A DNA stretch of 64,000 nt from an uncultured Lutimaribacter sp. (GTDB lineage Bacteria; Pseudomonadota; Alphaproteobacteria; Rhodobacterales; Rhodobacteraceae), in NCBI GenBank assembly GCA_913061505.1, contig CAJXSO010000004.1, forward strand, positions 40,920-104,919, written 5' to 3'. The notes beneath the pieces are model-generated. The model had not been told where the DNA came from. It ran no database searches and saw nothing but the letters and a program-made list of their open reading frames with translations. Positions 45,679 through 54,228 of this stretch are shown piece after piece. How positions within the stretch are numbered: position 1 is the first letter of the stretch; each line of letters starts with the position of its first letter. The position numbers were made by a program, and so were the translations under genes.

Positions 45679-46104
45679 ATGCGCAGCCCTGATCTGGACC
45701 GCATGAAAGCCCAAGCCAAGGCGCTGCGCCGCGCGCTGGAAAGTGCCGGCACGCCTGTCAGCCATGCCCAAGCGCTGGAATTGCTGGCCCAGCAACATGG
45801 CGCGCACGATTGGAATACGCTGCATGCGCGGCTGTCTTGCGGCAATGCCCCGCCCGAATTGGCGCTGGGCGATCGCATAGCAGGGCGTTACCTGGGCCAG
45901 CCGATTGCTGGCACGGTGGTGGCGCTGTCTGGCCCGGCCAGCCACCGCACGATCGAGCTGCACTTGGACCAACCCGTAGATGTGGTGGTGTTTAAGGGGT
46001 TTTCGAATTGGCGCCAGCGTATTCGTGCCACGATTGACGAGACAGGCCGCAGCCACCGCTGCACCTCAGACGGGGTGCCGCAATTGGTGGTGCAGCGGGC
46101 CTAG
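45679..46104 (+). CDS. Small protein of the glyoxalase-superfamily (Glyoxalase_8-like) type
   Basis: A 141-residue protein. The N-terminal half (DRMKAQAKALRRAL, then HAQALELLAQQHGAHDWNTLHARL) matches the helical domain common at the N-terminus of alphaproteobacterial proteins labelled glyoxalase superfamily. The C-terminal half (RIAGRYLGQPIAGTVVAL, then VDVVVFKGFSNWRQRIRATI) is a small beta-rich module. No catalytic metal ligands are obvious, so an enzyme role is doubtful. The ATG at 45679 has AAGGGGG upstream. Its stop shares CTAG with the convergent response-regulator gene. Confidence 0.65.
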   Translation: MRSPDLDRMKAQAKALRRALESAGTPVSHAQALELLAQQHGAHDWNTLHARLSCGNAPPELALGDRIAGRYLGQPIAGTVVALSGPASHRTIELHLDQPVDVVVFKGFSNWRQRIRATIDETGRSHRCTSDGVPQLVVQRA

Positions 46105-46802
46105 GCCCAGCTGACATCGCCCAAAAAGATATAGCCCGCGCCATAGATTGTTTTGATCAGGCGCGGGTTTTTCGGATCTTCGCGCAGTTTTGTGCGCAGC
46201 CGGGAAATGCGCACATCCATCGCCCTGTCAAAGCTTTCACCAGCTGCCCCACCCAGCGTTTCTTGCATCACAGCGCGGCTGATCAGGCGCTTGGGGCGCT
46301 CGAGAAACAGCCGCAGCACCTCGCCTTCGGCATGGGAAAACGGGGTTTCTTCGCCGCGCTCATCAACCAATATGTAGCTGTCAAAATAGGCCGACCAGCC
46401 ATTGAACCGGGCGGTATTGCCGGTGTTGGTGGCAGATTTTCCGCGCCGCAGCCGGGCCCTGATGCGGGCCACCACCTCGGCCGGATCGAAGGGCTTGATG
46501 ATGTAATCATCGGCGCCCAGTTCCAGCCCTGTCACCCGGTCTTGCACCTGCGCGCGCCCTGAAATGATGATCACGGTTGCCCCCTGTTCCAGCGCCAGAC
46601 GGTGCACCAGGGTCAGCCCGTCGCGATCGGGCAGCGACAGATCGACAAGGCAGACATCGGGTGTGGCGGTTTTCAACGCGGCCTCGAATTCGGTGGCGCG
46701 GCCAAAGCCCATGGTGCGAAACCCTGCCTCTTCCAGGGCATCCGCCAGCATGCTGCGAATTTCGGGTTCATCATCCAAGATGGTTACAAGGGGGGCAGTC
46801 AT
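46101..46802 (-). CDS. OmpR-family response regulator
   Basis: A 233-residue two-component regulator. The receiver domain (about 1-120) has the acidic pocket ILDDEPE (10-12), phospho-acceptor Asp54 in VCLVDLSLPDRDG, and the conserved Lys in DYIIKPFDP. A winged-helix OmpR/PhoB DNA-binding domain follows (about 135-230, SRAVMQETLGG and DVRISRLRTKLREDP, ending KTIYGAGYIF). It is encoded 3 bases downstream of the hybrid histidine kinase and is most likely its partner. The regulated genes are not evident from position. Confidence 0.92.
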   Translation of the reverse strand: MTAPLVTILDDEPEIRSMLADALEEAGFRTMGFGRATEFEAALKTATPDVCLVDLSLPDRDGLTLVHRLALEQGATVIIISGRAQVQDRVTGLELGADDYIIKPFDPAEVVARIRARLRRGKSATNTGNTARFNGWSAYFDSYILVDERGEETPFSHAEGEVLRLFLERPKRLISRAVMQETLGGAAGESFDRAMDVRISRLRTKLREDPKNPRLIKTIYGAGYIFLGDVSWA

Positions 46803-46805
46803 TGC

Positions 46806-48725
46806 TTAGGCCTCGTGCGGGGAAAGATAGGCGCCCAATTCGCGGGCGCTAAAGGGTTTGCGCAGCACCGGGGCCTTTTGCAAGGTTTGCCGGTGCAACG
46901 GGTGTTCTGGCGGCAGCGATGTCATCATGATGCGCGGCGGCGCGGTGGGGGGCAGGCGCTGCAGCAGGTCCAGCCCGGTGGCATCGCCCTCGAGCGAGAT
47001 ATCCGACAAGATCAGCGTAATGCCCGGCACCTCGCCCAAGAGTGTCAGTGCCTCGTCCACGCTGGTGGCCTCGATCACGGTATGGCCCAGATCGGTCAGC
47101 ATGCCGCGGATACCGGCGCGCAGGTCGTCGCTGTCTTCGACCAGCAGCACAAGGCCAGGGGCCACGGGGGCAGGGGCGTGGCGCAGCGGCAAGCGCAGGG
47201 TAACCTGGCCACCACCACCGGGCGCATTGCCCAGCCGCACGGTGCCGCCGGCCAATTTGCACGTGTCATAGACCATCGCCAACCCCAGGCCCGACCCCTC
47301 GCCGCCTTTGGTGGTGAAAAACGGCTGGAACGCATGGGCCAAGGCGGCCTGGGAAAAGCCGGGGCCGGTATCGGTGACGGTGAATTCGGTCCATGTATCG
47401 CGCACGGGCGTGACGGTAAGGGTAATCACCCCTTGGGTGCCCATCGCATCGCGGGCGTTCAAAAACAGGTTCAACAGCGCATCTTGCAGCATGCCGGGTT
47501 CCAGCATCAGCCGGTCATCGCCGAGGCTGTTGAAAATATCAAGGCGCATGCCCTGGGGCAGGGCGGGGGCGGCCAGCGTTTCCAGATCGTGCAGCAAGGC
47601 ACCCAGATCTGTGGGTTGGGGGTGCCATTCGCGGCTGCCGGTGATGTCGCCGATGCGGTTTAGCAAGGCCCCGCCGCGCCGCGCCGCCCCAAGGGTGGCG
47701 GCCACCAATTCTGGTGCCGGTTCGGGCAGCGGCAGGCGCTGCAGCCGCGATTGGCTGCCCAGGATGATGGTGAGCAGGTTGGAAAAATCATGCGCCATGC
47801 CGCTGATCAACTGCGCGGCCAGTTCGCGCCGGCGGGTTTGTTGCAGCGCTGATCTGGCTTGGGTTTCTTCGGTGACATCGGTGGATAAAATATACACCCC
47901 CACGATTTCACCCGCTGCGTTGCGGTCGGGGGTAAAGGCGGTGCGAATGCGGCGCGAGCTGTCTTCGTGGTAGAATTCAAAGGTGCTGGGCGTGCCCTGA
48001 AATGCGGCCTGCAATTTCGGGCCGATATGGGAATAGGCGCTTTCGCCCAGGGCCTCGCGGATATTCAGCCCGACAATATCAGACGGGCGGCCGGGGATGA
48101 TGGCGCTAAGGCGGCGGTTTGAGAATGTATAGGTCATATCGCGCCCGACATGGGCGATATGGGCTGGCATCATCTCGGTGGTTTGGCGGGTGCGCGCCTC
48201 GGTTGCGGTCAGCTGGCGCTTGGCCTCTTCGAGGGCCGAGATGGTGGCCGCCAAGGCCCGGTTTGTGGCAGACAGCTCTTCGGCATAGGCCAGCAGCTTG
48301 TCGCTTAATTCGGCCGAACGGCTGCGCAGCAAGGTTTCTTGCTGCTTGGTTTGGGTGATATCGGTGTAAACGGTAATCCAGCCGCCTTCGGGCAGGGGCA
48401 CGCCTTCGACCGCGATGGTTTGGCCATTGGCGCGGGTGCGTTCCATGTAGTGCTGTTCAAAGGCGCGCGCCTGTTCGACGCGCTGTTGAACGGCGGCGTC
48501 GATATCATCGACCGGCCCATATTCGCCCCGTTCTACAAGATGGCGGATGGTTTCGGCAAAACTGGTGCCGGGCTGAATAAGATGTGCAGGCAAATCAAAC
48601 ATTTCGCGAAAGACGCGGTTTGATACAACCAATCGCAGGTCGCTGTCATAAATCGAAAGCGCCTGCGGTATTAGGTTTAAGCCGGCCATCATCATGGCGG
48701 CACTGTGCTGGTTATCTTGCGACAT
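46806..48725 (-). CDS. PAS-containing hybrid histidine kinase
   Basis: A 639-residue soluble sensor kinase with no clear membrane segment. Order: PAS-like domain with PAS-7 features (about 15-130, GLNLIPQALSIYDSDLRLVVSN), a coiled-coil linker (about 140-185), a second PAS-4-type domain (about 190-300), HisKA with phospho-acceptor His312 (SGMAHDFSNLL), HATPase with NLFLNARDA, TDTGPGF and GSGLGLAMV, and a C-terminal receiver with Asp575. It is a hybrid kinase that likely phosphorylates the adjacent regulator. The ATG at 48725 (MSQDNQHS) is chosen; the longer frame overlaps the divergent promoter. Signal unknown. Confidence 0.9.
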   Translation of the reverse strand: MSQDNQHSAAMMMAGLNLIPQALSIYDSDLRLVVSNRVFREMFDLPAHLIQPGTSFAETIRHLVERGEYGPVDDIDAAVQQRVEQARAFEQHYMERTRANGQTIAVEGVPLPEGGWITVYTDITQTKQQETLLRSRSAELSDKLLAYAEELSATNRALAATISALEEAKRQLTATEARTRQTTEMMPAHIAHVGRDMTYTFSNRRLSAIIPGRPSDIVGLNIREALGESAYSHIGPKLQAAFQGTPSTFEFYHEDSSRRIRTAFTPDRNAAGEIVGVYILSTDVTEETQARSALQQTRRRELAAQLISGMAHDFSNLLTIILGSQSRLQRLPLPEPAPELVAATLGAARRGGALLNRIGDITGSREWHPQPTDLGALLHDLETLAAPALPQGMRLDIFNSLGDDRLMLEPGMLQDALLNLFLNARDAMGTQGVITLTVTPVRDTWTEFTVTDTGPGFSQAALAHAFQPFFTTKGGEGSGLGLAMVYDTCKLAGGTVRLGNAPGGGGQVTLRLPLRHAPAPVAPGLVLLVEDSDDLRAGIRGMLTDLGHTVIEATSVDEALTLLGEVPGITLILSDISLEGDATGLDLLQRLPPTAPPRIMMTSLPPEHPLHRQTLQKAPVLRKPFSARELGAYLSPHEA

Positions 48726-48925
48726 CAGGCCCCTTTTTTCCCATGGCCTAGCATTGCCCGGCCCGGGGGCAAAGCCCATTGATGGGTTGTTACAATTCGT
48801 AAGAATTGGGAAAACATCAGGAAAAAGTTGACCATCAGCGTGCAAGCTGCACCAATTGTGCTGGGAGAATCGCCGGCACAGGCGGTCGGCTGCCCGGAAC
48901 CAACCGGGTAAAGGGAGGAATAGAT

Positions 48926-50899
48926 TTGGCACAGTCGTCTCAGGCGGCCGGGGGGACACAGTCCATTCCGGCGCTGCTGCTTCGTAACGCGTCCGAATTC
49001 GGCGACAAACCCGCCTATCGGGAAAAGCAATTTGGTATCTGGCAGAGTTGGAGCTGGAAACAAGCCGAGGTCGAGGTGCGAAACCTTGCCCTTGGGCTGA
49101 TCAATATGGGGGTAAGCGAGGGCGATTTCATTGCCATCATCGGCAATAACCGCCCCCAGCTATATTGGTCGATGGTTGCGGCGCAATCGGTTGGCGCAAT
49201 CCCCGTGCCGCTATATCAAGACGCCGCCGCCGAAGAGATGGCCTATGTGCTGGATCATTGCGGCGCCCGTTTCGTGATTGCCGAAGATCAAGAGCAGGTC
49301 GATAAGGTGCTAGAGGTGCAAGAGCGCCTGCACCAGTTCGAACATATGATCTATCTTGATCCACGCGGGATGCGCAAATACGACCATACCCGCCTGCATG
49401 ACTTTGCCCATGTGCAAGAGCAAGGCCACGCCGCCCGCGACGAGCTGACCCCCGAATTGCAAGCGCGCCGTGCCAAGCTGAATTACGACTCGATTTGCGT
49501 GATGCTTTATACCTCGGGCACCACGGGCAAACCCAAGGGTGTGGTTCTGTCGAACCGCAACATCATCGAATCGGCCAAAAGCAGTGCCGAATTCGATAAC
49601 TTGGGCCCGGGCGAAGAGGTGCTGGCCTATCTGCCTATGGCCTGGGTGGGCGATTTTATTTTCTCGCTGGGCCAAGCCTATTGGACAGGCTTTTGCGTGA
49701 ACTGCCCCGAAAGCCCCGAAACCACGCCTGCGGACCTGCGTGAAATTGGCCCGACCTATTATTTCGCCCCGCCGCGCGTGTTTGAAACCCAGCTGACCAA
49801 TGTGATGATCCGCATGGAAGACGCGGGCAAGCTGAAAAAATGGCTGTTTGACACGTTCATGGCCCATGCCAAGCGCGTTGGCCCCGATATTCTAGATGGC
49901 AAGCCCGTCGGGCTGATGGACCGTTTGAAATACATGCTGGGTGATGTGTTTATCTACGGCCCGCTGAAAAACACCTTGGGCATGTCGAACGTGCGCGTGG
50001 GCTATACCGCGGGCGAGGCGATTGGGCCCGAGATTTTCCAATTCTACCGCTCGATCGGGATCAACCTTAAGCAGCTTTACGGCCAGACCGAGGCATCGGT
50101 GTTTATCACCGTGCAGCCCGATGGCGAGGTGCGCGCCGATACCGTGGGCGTGCCGGCCCCTGGGGTAGAGCTGAAAATCAGCGACACGGGCGAGGTGTTC
50201 TACCGCAGCCCCGGTGTGTTTGAATATTACTACAAAAACGCCGAAAGCACCGCCGATACCAAAGATGCCGAAGGCTGGGTTGCCACGGGTGATGCTGGCT
50301 TTATCGAGCCTGACACAGGGCATTTGCGCATTATCGATCGTGCAAAAGACGTGGGCAAAATGGCCGATGGCAGCCTGTTTGCGCCCAAATACGTTGAAAA
50401 CAAGCTGAAATTCTTCCCCAACATCCTAGAGGCGGTGGTTTTCGGCAATGGGCGCGACAAATGCATGGCCTTTATCAACATCGACATGAGCGCGGTGGGC
50501 AATTGGGCCGAACGTAACAACATCGCCTATTCCAGCTATCAGGAACTGGCCGGCCACGCCAAAGTATATGCGGCCATCCAGGCCCATGTCGAAGAGGTGA
50601 ACCGCAGCATCGCCGAAGATGAAATGCTGTCGGGCTGCCAGGTGCACCGCTTCTTGATTTTGCACAAGGAACTGGATGCCGATGATGGTGAAATGACCCG
50701 CACACGCAAAGTGCGCCGCCGGATTATCGAAGAGAAATTCGCCGATCTGATCGATGCGCTTTATGCGGGGGAAACCCAGAAATACACCGAAACCGAGGTG
50801 ACCTACGAAGACGGTCGCAAGGGCAAAATTTCCGCCACTTTGGAAATTCGCGATGCCGCAATCGCCCCGATCCGTACCCAGAAGGTGGCAGCAGAATGA
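48926..50899 (+). CDS. AMP-dependent long-chain acyl-CoA synthetase family ligase
   Basis: A 657-residue ANL-superfamily ligase that activates a carboxylic acid to its CoA thioester through an acyl-AMP. The P-loop YTSGTTGKPKG (from Tyr195), the substrate-linked QLYGQTEAS, TGDAGFIEPDTGH and the K-rich C-terminal domain are present. It is of the FadD15-like long-chain group. The start is TTG at 48926, since a strong AAGGGAGGAA lies 6 bases upstream and ATG at 48806 would read through it. It leads an operon with a Liv-type ABC transporter, so the true substrate may be the imported acid rather than fatty acid. Overlaps the next gene by 4 bases. Confidence 0.88.
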   Translation: MAQSSQAAGGTQSIPALLLRNASEFGDKPAYREKQFGIWQSWSWKQAEVEVRNLALGLINMGVSEGDFIAIIGNNRPQLYWSMVAAQSVGAIPVPLYQDAAAEEMAYVLDHCGARFVIAEDQEQVDKVLEVQERLHQFEHMIYLDPRGMRKYDHTRLHDFAHVQEQGHAARDELTPELQARRAKLNYDSICVMLYTSGTTGKPKGVVLSNRNIIESAKSSAEFDNLGPGEEVLAYLPMAWVGDFIFSLGQAYWTGFCVNCPESPETTPADLREIGPTYYFAPPRVFETQLTNVMIRMEDAGKLKKWLFDTFMAHAKRVGPDILDGKPVGLMDRLKYMLGDVFIYGPLKNTLGMSNVRVGYTAGEAIGPEIFQFYRSIGINLKQLYGQTEASVFITVQPDGEVRADTVGVPAPGVELKISDTGEVFYRSPGVFEYYYKNAESTADTKDAEGWVATGDAGFIEPDTGHLRIIDRAKDVGKMADGSLFAPKYVENKLKFFPNILEAVVFGNGRDKCMAFINIDMSAVGNWAERNNIAYSSYQELAGHAKVYAAIQAHVEEVNRSIAEDEMLSGCQVHRFLILHKELDADDGEMTRTRKVRRRIIEEKFADLIDALYAGETQKYTETEVTYEDGRKGKISATLEIRDAAIAPIRTQKVAAE

Positions 50900-51720
50900 C
50901 CCAGACAATGCAAGACGAAGGCTATGTCACAGCAGACGGTCGCAAGATCGGCGGCGTGATGATGGAGATGAAAAACATCACTTTGCGCTTTGGCGGTGTG
51001 AAGGCGATTACCGATATTTCTTTTGACATCCGTCAGGGCGAAATTCGCGCCATCATCGGGCCGAACGGTGCTGGCAAATCCTCGATGTTGAACGTGATCT
51101 CGGGGTTTTATGTGCCGCAAGAGGGCGAGGTGTTTTTTCACGGCAAGAAACGCCCGCCCATGAAGCCCTTTGAGGTGGCGCGCCAAGGTATTGCGCGCAC
51201 CTTCCAAAACATCGCGCTGTTTGAGGGCATGACCGTTCTCGACAACGTTATGACCGGGCGCCTGAACTACATGCATACCAATATTGTGCAGCAGGCGATT
51301 TGGGGCGGCAAAGCGGAAAAAGAAGAAAACGAAAACCGCGAAGTTGTGGAAAAGATTATCGATTTCCTTGAAATCCAATCGATCCGCAAAACCCCGGTGG
51401 CCCGCCTGCCCTATGGTTTGAAAAAGCGCGTCGAGCTGGCGCGCGCCCTGGCGGCTGAACCCAAGCTGCTTTTGCTGGATGAACCGATGGCCGGCATGAA
51501 CGTTGAAGAAAAAGAGGACATGAGCCGCTTTATTCTAGACGTGAACGACGAGTTCGGCACCACCATCGCCCTGATCGAACACGATATGGGCGTGGTCATG
51601 GACCTGTCTGACCGGGTGGTGGTGATGGATTACGGCAAGAAAATTGGCGATGGCACCCCCGACGAGGTGCGCAACAACCAAGCGGTGATCGATGCATATC
51701 TGGGGGTAAGCCATGACTGA
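50896..51720 (+). CDS. livG: Liv-type ABC transporter ATP-binding protein LivG
   Basis: A 274-residue ABC ATPase of the HAAT (branched-chain amino acid) family, LivG type. Walker A GPNGAGKS is near residue 55, the Q-loop follows in ARTFQNIALFEGMTVLDNV, Walker B is LLLLDEPMAGM, and the C-terminal IEHDMGVVMDLSDRVVVMDYG is typical of LivG. A ~23-residue N-terminal tail is unusual. It overlaps the ligase by ATGA, showing the importer and ligase are translated together. Confidence 0.9.
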   Translation: MTQTMQDEGYVTADGRKIGGVMMEMKNITLRFGGVKAITDISFDIRQGEIRAIIGPNGAGKSSMLNVISGFYVPQEGEVFFHGKKRPPMKPFEVARQGIARTFQNIALFEGMTVLDNVMTGRLNYMHTNIVQQAIWGGKAEKEENENREVVEKIIDFLEIQSIRKTPVARLPYGLKKRVELARALAAEPKLLLLDEPMAGMNVEEKEDMSRFILDVNDEFGTTIALIEHDMGVVMDLSDRVVVMDYGKKIGDGTPDEVRNNQAVIDAYLGVSHD

Positions 51721-51781
51721 TGTTTGCCAAACCCTGCCGATTACCTTGTTGGCGCTCAGCACGCAAAAAGGAGCCTAAGCC

Positions 51782-52768
51782 ATGCCCGATCAACTGATTT
51801 TTGCGATGGAAGTTACCCTGAACGGCCTGATGGCAGGGGTGCTATACGCGCTGGTGGCCCTGGGCTTTGTGCTGATTTACAAGGCGTCGGGCATTTTTAA
51901 CTATGCCCAAGGTGTGATGGCGCTGTTTGCGGCCCTGACATTGGTGGGCATCATGGAGGGCCAAGTGCCCTTTAGCCACCTGATCAACGCCATTTTCGGC
52001 ACTGATGTGCATCATTTCAGCTGGTCTGTGCCCGCGCTGGGCGCGATTTTGTTGACCATGGCTGTGATGGTGTTCCTGGCCTGGGCGGTGAACAAGATCA
52101 TCTTCCGCCATCTGGTGAACCAAGAGCCGATCATCTTGTTCATGGCCACCATTGGCCTGGCCTATTTCATGGAAGGCTTTGGCGACATGATGTGGGGCTC
52201 GGACATCAAAAAGCTGGATGTCGGCCTGCCGCAGGGCCTGAATATGGTGATCGATGAAACCACCTATGGCATGTTTGGCTACGGCTTCTTCATCGACAAT
52301 CTCGATCTGATTGCCACGGTGATTGCCATTTTGCTGGTGTCTGTGCTGGTTATCTTCAGCCAATACACCAAACAAGGCCGCGCCATGCGCGCTGTGGCCG
52401 ACGACCACCAAGCCGCCCTGTCGGTTGGGGTTAGCCTGAATTTCATCTGGGTTATGGTGTGGTCGCTTGCGGGGTTCGTGGCGCTGGTGGCCGGTATCAT
52501 GTGGGGCACCAAATCGGGCGTGCAGTTCTCGCTGTCTTTGATCGCGCTTAAGGCATTGCCGGTTTTGATGCTGGGCGGCTTTACCTCGATCCCGGGGGCG
52601 ATTGTGGGTGGCCTGATTATTGGCGTGGGCGAAAAACTGTTTGAATTCCTGATGGGCCCCATCGTGGGGGGCGCGACAGAAAACTGGTTTGCCTATGTTC
52701 TGGCGCTGATCTTCCTGGTGTTCCGCCCGCAAGGCCTGTTTGGCGAAAAAATCATCGAGCGGGTGTGA
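51782..52768 (+). CDS. livH: Liv-type ABC transporter permease LivH
   Basis: A 328-residue permease with about eight membrane helices, of the LivH class: VTLNGLMAGVLYALVALGFVLIYKASGIFNYAQG at the start, GRAMRAVADDHQAALSVGVS for the ATPase-contact loop, and KALPVLMLGGFTSIPGAIVGGLIIG near the end. AAAGGAG precedes the ATG. Confidence 0.93.
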   Translation: MPDQLIFAMEVTLNGLMAGVLYALVALGFVLIYKASGIFNYAQGVMALFAALTLVGIMEGQVPFSHLINAIFGTDVHHFSWSVPALGAILLTMAVMVFLAWAVNKIIFRHLVNQEPIILFMATIGLAYFMEGFGDMMWGSDIKKLDVGLPQGLNMVIDETTYGMFGYGFFIDNLDLIATVIAILLVSVLVIFSQYTKQGRAMRAVADDHQAALSVGVSLNFIWVMVWSLAGFVALVAGIMWGTKSGVQFSLSLIALKALPVLMLGGFTSIPGAIVGGLIIGVGEKLFEFLMGPIVGGATENWFAYVLALIFLVFRPQGLFGEKIIERV

Positions 52769-52772
52769 CGGG

Positions 52773-53030
52773 ATGCAAAAGGTAATCGCCATATTGAACG
52801 TGATTGCCTGGGCCGGGTTCTGGGCGTTTGGATACCTGGCGTTGACTGCGGGCAGCGGCAATTCACAACAAATGGTTGTTGCCGCGCTTTTGGCAGCCTT
52901 GGGCGGGGCAGTGGGGATCTGGGCGTATTTCCAGCTGGTCCACTACTGCGAGCGCACGGGCTATGCGGCTGGCCCAAACCGGGCCAATCGCCAACATCTT
53001 GAAGACGAATACAACGAGGGGAGCCTCTGA
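52773..53030 (+). CDS. Small membrane protein inside the Liv operon, function unknown
   Basis: An 85-residue protein with two predicted membrane helices (about 4-25 and 35-57) and a polar C-terminal tail (RANRQHLEDEYNE). It starts 4 bases after livH and its stop overlaps the livM start (TGATG), so it must be translated with the transporter. I do not recognise its family. Coupling and topology suggest it may assist the permease pair, but this is inference. Confidence 0.72.
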   Translation: MQKVIAILNVIAWAGFWAFGYLALTAGSGNSQQMVVAALLAALGGAVGIWAYFQLVHYCERTGYAAGPNRANRQHLEDEYNEGSL

Positions 53031-54106
53031 TGTTCTATCGTGAAGCGGGCGATTTCAAAACGTCCTACAAGGCCGACAGCCAGACCTTCCCGATCAAATT
53101 TGACCGCTATCGCTATTATGCGGTTTTGTTCGTGGCTTTTGCGCTGATCCCGCTGGTGATCAACGATTATTGGGTGAACGCCATTTTCATGCCGTTCCTG
53201 ATCTATTCGATCGCGGCGATTGGCCTGAATATTCTGGTGGGCTACTGCGGCCAGGTTAGCCTGGGCACGGGCGGTTTTATGGCCGTGGGTGCCTATGCCG
53301 TGTATAAGCTGATGACCGCCTTTCCCGAGGTGAATATCTTTTTCCACGTCATATTGGCGGGGGGTATCACGGCTTTTGTCGGGGTGCTGTTTGGCCTGCC
53401 GTCGCTGCGCATCAAGGGCTTTTACCTGGCGGTGGCCACGCTGGCTGCGCAGTTCTTTTTGGTGTGGCTGTTTAACCGCGTGCCGTGGTTTTATAACTAC
53501 TCGGCCTCGGGCCAAATTTCGGCCCCCGAGCGCACCGTTTTTGGCATCGAAGTGACGGGCGCCAATACCGATGCATGGGCCACCTATCTGTTTTGCCTGG
53601 TCTTTACCTTTGTCTGCGCCTTGATCGCCCGCAACCTGACGCGCGGTGCGCAGGGGCGCAAATGGATGGCCATTCGCGATATGGATATTGCGGCTGAAAT
53701 CATTGGTGTGGATCCGCTGAAAGCAAAGTTAAGCGCCTTTGCCGTATCGTCCTTCTTTGTTGGCATCTCGGGCGCGCTGTTCTTTGCCGTCTATCTGGGT
53801 GCGGTCGAAGTGGGCGAGGTGTTTGGCATCAACAAATCATTCCTGGTGCTGTTCATGGTCATCATTGGCGGCCTGGGTTCGATCTTTGGCTCGTTTGCGG
53901 GGGCTGCGTTTTTGGTGCTGCTGCCGGTGTTTTTGAAAAACGCGCTGGTGGGCGGGCTGGGCTGGCCCACTGATCTGGCCGCGCACCTGGAATTCATGAT
54001 CGTTGGTGCGCTGATCATCGTGTTCTTGATCGCTGAACCGCATGGTTTGGCGCAGCTGTGGCGCGTTGCAAAAGAGAAATTGCGCCTGTGGCCCTTCCCA
54101 CACTAA
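53030..54106 (+). CDS. livM: Liv-type ABC transporter permease LivM
   Basis: A 358-residue permease of the LivM class with about nine to ten membrane helices. Conserved parts: IYSIAAIGLNILVGYCGQVSLGTGGFMAVGAY, LPSLRIKGFYLAVATLAAQF, the ATPase contact KWMAIRDMDIAAEIIGVDPLKAKL, and the C-terminal FMVIIGGLGSIFGSFAGAAF. The start overlaps the preceding stop by one base. It is followed by 122 bases with two stem-loops before the binding-protein gene. Confidence 0.93.
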   Translation: MFYREAGDFKTSYKADSQTFPIKFDRYRYYAVLFVAFALIPLVINDYWVNAIFMPFLIYSIAAIGLNILVGYCGQVSLGTGGFMAVGAYAVYKLMTAFPEVNIFFHVILAGGITAFVGVLFGLPSLRIKGFYLAVATLAAQFFLVWLFNRVPWFYNYSASGQISAPERTVFGIEVTGANTDAWATYLFCLVFTFVCALIARNLTRGAQGRKWMAIRDMDIAAEIIGVDPLKAKLSAFAVSSFFVGISGALFFAVYLGAVEVGEVFGINKSFLVLFMVIIGGLGSIFGSFAGAAFLVLLPVFLKNALVGGLGWPTDLAAHLEFMIVGALIIVFLIAEPHGLAQLWRVAKEKLRLWPFPH

Positions 54107-54119
54107 GCTTGTGGGCCGG

Positions 54120-54165
54120 GCTGGCAGGTGGCCAGCAATGTCTTGCCCCGCGTAATTGGGGCAAG
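54120..54165 (+). promoter_or_regulatory. Two stem-loops between livM and the binding-protein gene
   Basis: Hairpin A: GCTGGC-AGGTG-GCCAGC (54120-54136, 6 bp). Hairpin B: CTTGCCCC-GCGTAATT-GGGGCAAG (54142-54165, 8-bp perfect stem). Neither is followed by a T-run, so they are more probably processing or mRNA-stability structures than full terminators. Confidence 0.55.
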
Positions 54166-54228
54166 GGGAGGAGTTCGGGGGAAACCCCGGAAAAGTAGAC
54201 ATCGGAATAACCAAGGGAGGAAAACCCG

